This document shows positions 14,428 through 15,629 of a DNA stretch of 15,629 nt, piece after piece. Position 1 is the first letter of the stretch. The number at the start of each line of letters is the position of its first letter. Under the pieces are notes generated by a model, which was given only the letters and a program-made list of their open reading frames with translations, made no database searches and was not told where the DNA came from. The position numbers and the translations under genes were made by a program. Origin of the DNA: Acidimicrobiaceae bacterium (GTDB lineage: Bacteria > Actinomycetota > Acidimicrobiia > Acidimicrobiales > Ilumatobacteraceae); contig CANKVI010000012.1 of the NCBI GenBank assembly GCA_947487095.1, forward strand, positions 1 to 15,629. Direction: 5' to 3'.

Positions 14428-15526
14428 TGAGTGCCGAAATTTCTTTCAATGCCTCTACATGACGCTGCGCATCAATGAACGAGGAAAAACGAAGATGCTC
14501 ACTGACTCGCTGCTGATGAACAGTCGAGAGATCTCTGCGCTGAAGGTCGGTGCACAGTTCGCGAGTAGGGGCAAACCACAACACTTGATCGCTAGCGCCA
14601 CGATCAATGCACACGGACGAATTCTGTGATGCATTCTCAAATGCAAGAAAGTATCCCGATCGAGCGTTTTGCCCTGTAGTCACTAACGCAACAACTATTG
14701 CCAGAACTATTCCAACACCAATGAACCACTTCTTTTTTGACTGCTTTACGGGATTGTCAACAACTGGTTCAGTGACGACTGTTGGTGTTGAGTCACCAAT
14801 CGCATCAACCACCACCACCGTGATGTTGTCTCGTCCGCCATTGCGTTTTGCTAAAGCAACGAGCTCATCGGCAATGATTTGCGGCTCTTTTTGTTGTGCG
14901 GCAAGGACAGCGATGTCAGATGTTGGAACTTCGTCAACAAGGCCATCGCTGCACAAGATGAAGCGATCACCAGCAAACAGTGGTATCAGCCAGGAGTCAA
15001 CAGCAACACGGTCATCAATGCCAAGCGCGCGAGTCACAATATTGCGGCGTGGGTGAACTCGTGCCTCTTCTTCAGTAATGAGGCCTTCAGTCACCAGTTC
15101 TTGGACATATGAATGGTCGACACTGAGTTGGCGGAACCTGCCAGAACGAGCCAGATAGATACGTGAGTCGCCAACGTTTGCCAAGGCAACCTGTTGAAGC
15201 TCAGTAGCTTCATCTTGTGGCTGCACTAGTGCCAGCGCACAAATGGTGGTGCCCATGCCGCGGCGCTCAGTGCTTTCAGATGCCGATTCGTGAATGGTGC
15301 GATTAATCGAGGTGATGGCTTCAACAAACCACTCTGGGGTAAGTGTCTGTCCAACTGCCCGTTCAAGCAACAGCGTGGTGGCCAACGCGGAGGCAACTTC
15401 GCCGGCGTTGTGGCCCCCCATGCCGTCGGCAACAGCAAAGAGTTGGTCGGATGCCACATAGGCATCTTCGTTTTGCGGGCGAACATTGCCCGTGTCGGTT
15501 GCAACACCGTGTTTCAGCAACATCAT
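14420..15526 (-). CDS. pstP: PP2C-family Ser/Thr protein phosphatase PstP
   Basis: A 368-residue membrane phosphatase that removes phosphate from PknB and its targets. The PP2C domain (about 5-243) shows RPQNEDAY (16-23), metal ligands Asp34-Gly35 in ADGMGG, GMGTT (90-94), NVGDSRIYL (117-125), Asp194 in LCSDGL and Asp233-Asn234 in GGRDNIT, so the Mn/Mg site is intact. A polar linker leads to one membrane helix (267-284) and an outer domain of about 84 residues holding Cys306 and Cys325 near VLWFAP. The outer part is much shorter than the one in M. tuberculosis PstP. Two adjacent ATGs (15526, 15523) are possible starts; neither has a strong ribosome-binding site. It sits 28 bases after the FHA gene and overlaps pknB by eight bases, so all three form an operon. 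Confidence 0.95.
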   Translation of the reverse strand: MMLLKHGVATDTGNVRPQNEDAYVASDQLFAVADGMGGHNAGEVASALATTLLLERAVGQTLTPEWFVEAITSINRTIHESASESTERRGMGTTICALALVQPQDEATELQQVALANVGDSRIYLARSGRFRQLSVDHSYVQELVTEGLITEEEARVHPRRNIVTRALGIDDRVAVDSWLIPLFAGDRFILCSDGLVDEVPTSDIAVLAAQQKEPQIIADELVALAKRNGGRDNITVVVVDAIGDSTPTVVTEPVVDNPVKQSKKKWFIGVGIVLAIVVALVTTGQNARSGYFLAFENASQNSSVCIDRGASDQVLWFAPTRELCTDLQRRDLSTVHQQRVSEHLRFSSFIDAQRHVEALKEISALND

Positions 15527-15554
15527 GCAATTTCGCCGTAGGTGAGTTGCGGAA

Positions 15555-15629
15555 TCACTCGAAGCGAATGTTCACTGCACCAAAGGCAATGACATCACCG
15601 GCTGCAAGCGGGGTGGGTTCAACGATCAC
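15555..15629 (-). CDS. FHA-domain protein, C-terminal 24 residues only
   Basis: The minus-strand frame enters from the window edge and ends with TGA at 15555-15557. The fragment VEPTPLAAGDVIAFGAVNIR followed by FE matches the last strands of a forkhead-associated domain, where 'l..GD.I..G...l.f' is typical. FHA domains bind phosphothreonine, and in actinobacteria the gene before pstP is fhaB/FipA, whose product takes part in PknB signalling at the division site. With so little sequence, FhaB cannot be told from other FHA proteins; position favours FhaB. The protein ends directly after the FHA domain. Confidence 0.72.
   Translation of the reverse strand: MIVEPTPLAAGDVIAFGAVNIRFE

Noticed and set aside
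14174..14629. 151-codon plus-strand open frame spanning the pknB-pstP junction
   Set aside because: It is antisense to the kinase P-loop region and the PstP C-terminus and has no independent support.
1..15629. CRISPR arrays, insertion sequences, prophage or toxin-antitoxin genes
   Set aside because: No regularly spaced repeats, transposase or integrase motifs, or terminal inverted repeats were seen; reading frames are intact and collinear with a conserved chromosomal region.

Overview
The window is a compact, roughly mid-GC (judged by eye) bacterial chromosome segment from the origin-proximal region of an actinobacterium. The frame of the region matches the order known from Mycobacterium tuberculosis: a dciA-type gene, gyrB, gyrA, a DUF3566 membrane protein, tRNA-Ile and tRNA-Ala, crgA, a trpG/pabA amidotransferase, pknB, pstP and an FHA-domain gene. 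The moderate GC, the short intergenic gaps and the gene content suggest a non-mycobacterial lineage, perhaps an aquatic member of the Acidimicrobiia. That placement is inference; no 16S or phylogeny is available here.

Layout. Positions 1-5620 hold five complete or partial plus-strand genes for replication and topology: the dciA tail, gyrB, gyrA, a small TadE-like membrane protein and the DUF3566 protein. A tRNA-Ile(GAT) follows at 5645, with a promoter overlapping the DUF3566 stop. From 5732 to 9881 lies a block that, in the M. tuberculosis arrangement, does not separate tRNA-Ile from tRNA-Ala. It contains a 54-residue membrane-anchored peptide, a saccharopine-dehydrogenase-like Rossmann protein, a Fur-family metalloregulator and an alpha/beta hydrolase on the plus strand. 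These face a DUF1003 protein and a channel-less MgtE/CBS protein on the minus strand. tRNA-Ala(TGC) follows at 9983, then a thiolase and a small membrane zinc-ribbon protein. The division gene crgA (minus) and the glutamine amidotransferase pabA/trpG (plus) diverge. The last 3 kb is a minus-strand signalling operon transcribed FHA protein, pstP phosphatase, pknB kinase.

How the genes fit together. GyrA and GyrB form DNA gyrase and DciA loads the replicative helicase. PknB (four PASTA repeats), PstP and an FHA protein form the wall-sensing Ser/Thr phosphorylation module of actinobacteria, and CrgA is a divisome membrane protein. The usual pknA, pbpA and rodA genes are absent between pstP and pknB. 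The Fur regulator and the MgtE-domain/DUF1003 pair may concern metal status, but nothing links them directly. Genes overlap by 4-44 bases at six junctions, and no stretch above about 100 bases lacks a gene.

No clearly new multi-gene system is visible. The observations most worth checking are the block splitting the two tRNA genes, a tRNA-Ile leader hairpin that competes with the acceptor stem, a tRNA whose 3' processing would create an mRNA 5' end, Gly at the quinolone-critical position of GyrA, apparent leaderless promoters at fur and crgA, and the pared-down pknB-pstP cluster.
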